53,718 bases of DNA from Phascolarctobacterium sp. (lineage in GTDB: Bacteria > Bacillota > Negativicutes > Acidaminococcales > Acidaminococcaceae), in contig QAMT01000022.1 of the NCBI GenBank assembly GCA_003150755.1, positions 90,209 to 143,926 on the forward strand, read 5' to 3'. The position numbers were made by a program, and so were the translations under genes. Within the stretch, counting starts at the first letter, position 1; each line of letters opens with the position of its first letter. This document shows positions 51,666 through 53,718 of this stretch, piece by piece. The notes under the pieces were generated by a model. That model worked only from the letters and a program-made list of their open reading frames with translations, did no database searches and was not told where the DNA came from.

Positions 51666-52913
51666 TTATACAATAGCTTTATCCGGTTTTACAAACAACC
51701 ACAAAACTGCACCGGCAATGCCGGAAACCGCTGTAACAACCAATGCAGCCTGCCAGCCATAAGTAGTTGCAACCCAGGCAGTTACGCTCGGTGCCAAAAC
51801 ACCGCCTATGTTGCCCCAGAAGTTCATCCAGCCGGAAACAGAACCGGCGAACTGACCGCCCATGGAAATAACGCTGGACCAGGAAGCGCTCATCGTTAAA
51901 CCAAGCGAACCCAAAGCAACAGAAAGCCAGAATACATTCATCATCGGGTCAGCGGTGCGCGTTGCAATAAACAAAGTGCAGGCACAAAGCAAAATGCCAA
52001 TCGCGCCGGTAGAAGTTTTAACAAGGTTCTGCGAAAAACCTGCTGCAATCGCTTTATCAGAAAAATATCCGCAGCAGGATACAACAGCCATCAGCGAAAG
52101 CCAGGGAGCCGCAGCCCACAAGCCCATTTTAGAAAGCGAGAAACCGTGAACTTCCATTAAATACATTGGCAGCCAGGCCAAAAATACATACATAATATAG
52201 TCGGTAATCATAAACTGCAAACCCAGCGACCAGAACTGCGAGGATTTAAGCAGCCTGCCCCAGGGTGCAATCTGTTTTTCGTTTTTAGCTTCTTCACGTC
52301 CGTCATTGATATGCGCAAGTTCAGCTTCGTTTACATACGGGCTTTGTTTAGGATTATCAGGTACAAATTTAAACCACAGCAAACCAAGTATTACGCCGAC
52401 GATACCAAAAAGCCAGAATACTGCTTTCCAGCCCATCGCTGCCATTAAAGCAACCGTAACGGCCGGGCCTACAACAGGGCCAAAGAAGCAGCCATTTAAA
52501 ATAAAAGAGCTGACCTTACCTTTTTCACCTTTGTTAAACCATCTGTGCCCTGCAATAGCAGCAGCCGGATATATAGGTGCTTCGCCAAGTCCGAATAATA
52601 AACGGACAGTAGCAAAAGAAAACTTGCCGCTGGCAACAGCTGTTAACGCCGTAAATACAGACCACCAGATAACGGCCAACGAACCCGTCAGACGATGCCC
52701 AAAGCGTTCAGCCATCATACCGCCAGGCACCTGAAACAGTGCATAACCGGCAAAAAAGAAAGATTGAATAAGCCCCATATCAATTTTGGTAAATCCAAAT
52801 TCCTGCATAATAACAGGAGTTGCTACCGACAAGTTAACTCTGTCCATGTAGGACACAAAACTGATAGCAAAAATCAGCCAGGCAACTTTCCAACGAAAAT
52901 TAGTCATCTTCAT
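51666..52913 (-). CDS. MFS transporter of the anion:cation symporter (ACS) type
   Basis: The ATG at 52913 (GGGGAAGG eight bases upstream) gives 415 residues with twelve hydrophobic segments. FVSYMDRVNLSVATPVIMQE (about 20-39) and GYALFQVPGGMMAERFGHR (about 54-72) match the ACS family, which carries hexuronates, glucarate, galactonate and other organic anions with H+. The substrate cannot be chosen by eye. It is monocistronic. Confidence 0.88.
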   Translation of the reverse strand: MKMTNFRWKVAWLIFAISFVSYMDRVNLSVATPVIMQEFGFTKIDMGLIQSFFFAGYALFQVPGGMMAERFGHRLTGSLAVIWWSVFTALTAVASGKFSFATVRLLFGLGEAPIYPAAAIAGHRWFNKGEKGKVSSFILNGCFFGPVVGPAVTVALMAAMGWKAVFWLFGIVGVILGLLWFKFVPDNPKQSPYVNEAELAHINDGREEAKNEKQIAPWGRLLKSSQFWSLGLQFMITDYIMYVFLAWLPMYLMEVHGFSLSKMGLWAAAPWLSLMAVVSCCGYFSDKAIAAGFSQNLVKTSTGAIGILLCACTLFIATRTADPMMNVFWLSVALGSLGLTMSASWSSVISMGGQFAGSVSGWMNFWGNIGGVLAPSVTAWVATTYGWQAALVVTAVSGIAGAVLWLFVKPDKAIV

Positions 52914-53184
52914 TAATTTCACCTTCCCCTTATCTTTACAATAAAATAAAAATGCAAAACCCTTTAATTATATATGTATACAAGGGTTATTAAATTCTAT
53001 AATAATAAGATAAAAGTATTTAGTCAAGTAAATTGAGTTAAAAAGACTAAAATTAATGATAACTTTACTTTTTAGTCACAATTTTTGGCACATTGTTTAC
53101 AAAAGTATATTGTATAAAAATGCAAATATTGAGCAAATTAAAGATTAATATTTAAAAGGCCGAAAGAAAAAAATATAGAAAGAC
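52914..53184. promoter_or_regulatory. Upstream region of the MFS gene with operator-like repeats
   Basis: There is no gene. AACCCTT/AAGGGTT form an inverted pair (52958-52964, 52982-52988) in the probable leader. TTTAGTC occurs at 53019-53025 and 53071-53077, with the inverse GACTAAA at 53045-53051, upstream of a TATTATAG-like -10 box. These are candidate regulator sites. Confidence 0.45.
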
Positions 53185-53217
53185 AAATAACCCATACCTT
53201 GTAGGTATGGGTTATTT
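53185..53217 (-). terminator. Terminator of the rRNA operon
   Basis: AAATAACCCATACC and GGTATGGGTTATTT form a 14-bp stem with a TTGTA loop just after the 5S gene. Confidence 0.85.
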
Positions 53218-53220
53218 ATC

Positions 53221-53338
53221 CAACCGGCAGCTATCTATCCTCCCGGGCCGCTTCCAGCCAAGTACTTTCGACGTATAAGGGCTTAACTTCTGTGTTCGGG
53301 ATGGGAACAGGTGGACCCCCTTAGCCATTACCACCGGA
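53221..53338 (-). rRNA. rrf: 5S ribosomal RNA
   Basis: About 118 bases with the conserved core CCCATCCCGAACACAGAAGT and complementary ends CCGG.GG / CCGG on the minus strand. It follows the 23S gene by about 60 bases. Confidence 0.93.
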
Positions 53339-53399
53339 TATATATATCTTTTTCCTTTTTTCTGAGGCGAACCCTCAAAGCTATATAGAAGAAACTCCA

Positions 53400-53718
<319 letters not shown>

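Overview
The window looks like chromosomal DNA of a diderm Firmicute of the class Negativicutes, most like Phascolarctobacterium/Acidaminococcaceae. Evidence: two OmpM-type outer-membrane proteins (signal peptide, one SLH domain, coiled-coil stalk, beta-barrel ending in Phe), a B12-type acyl-CoA mutase next to a succinate:acetate-type CoA-transferase, many anaerobe-type genes, and Firmicute-style ribosome-binding sites and promoters. The genus is inferred, not proven.

Region 1 (1-10.6 kb, all minus strand) is a degenerate array of filamentous-haemagglutinin/CdiA-type contact-dependent toxin modules. Reading right to left there is a toxin-tail remnant with a putative immunity gene, an orphan module with a membrane immunity gene, a long 1235-aa CdiA-like module with a membrane immunity gene, a third orphan module with a soluble immunity gene, and a fourth fragment running off the left edge. 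None has a signal peptide or TPS secretion domain. About 1.03 kb is repeated essentially identically (1-1033 and 5629-6661), which would allow toxin exchange by recombination.

Region 2 (10.6-18.56 kb) is an integrated plasmid/phage-like element: RHH protein + ParA with a 9-bp repeat array that looks like a centromere, TraF-like signal peptidase, ArdC-like antirestriction protein, a replisome-organiser Rep gene carrying iterons and two perfect DnaA boxes inside its coding sequence, excisionase-like protein, Cro/CI-type divergent regulators and a tyrosine integrase next to the 3' end of a tRNA-Ser(CGA). No relaxase, type IV secretion gene or left attachment site is visible. The toxin array may belong to the same island.

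Region 3 (18.6-36.3 kb) is mostly core chromosome: tadA, an ABC-F ATPase, galE-galU-phosphohexomutase, a two-gene Septu defence system (PtuA ATPase + PtuB HNH nuclease), brnQ, tyrS, mscL, a small DnaA-N-like protein, tRNA-Pro(CGG), a DUF2939-like protein, a D-2-hydroxyacid dehydrogenase, a VOC protein, a DUF456 protein, an MscS channel and rmuC.

Region 4 (36.4-42.5 kb) holds two ompM paralogues with the same first ~112 residues but different barrels. They are separated by an IS200-type transposase whose HUH motif reads Tyr-Val-His. A cluster of decayed small toxin-antitoxin-like genes, a Cof-type HAD phosphatase, a small membrane protein and an XRE regulator follow.

Region 5 (42.7-53.7 kb) has a three-gene operon (CoA-transferase, acyl-CoA mutase large subunit with altered active-site motifs, MmgE/PrpD protein) divergent from a LysR regulator, then an F420-hydrogenase-beta-like Fe-S protein, a DUF3737 beta-helix protein, a second LysR regulator convergent with an MFS transporter, and the 5S and 3' end of 23S rRNA (minus strand).
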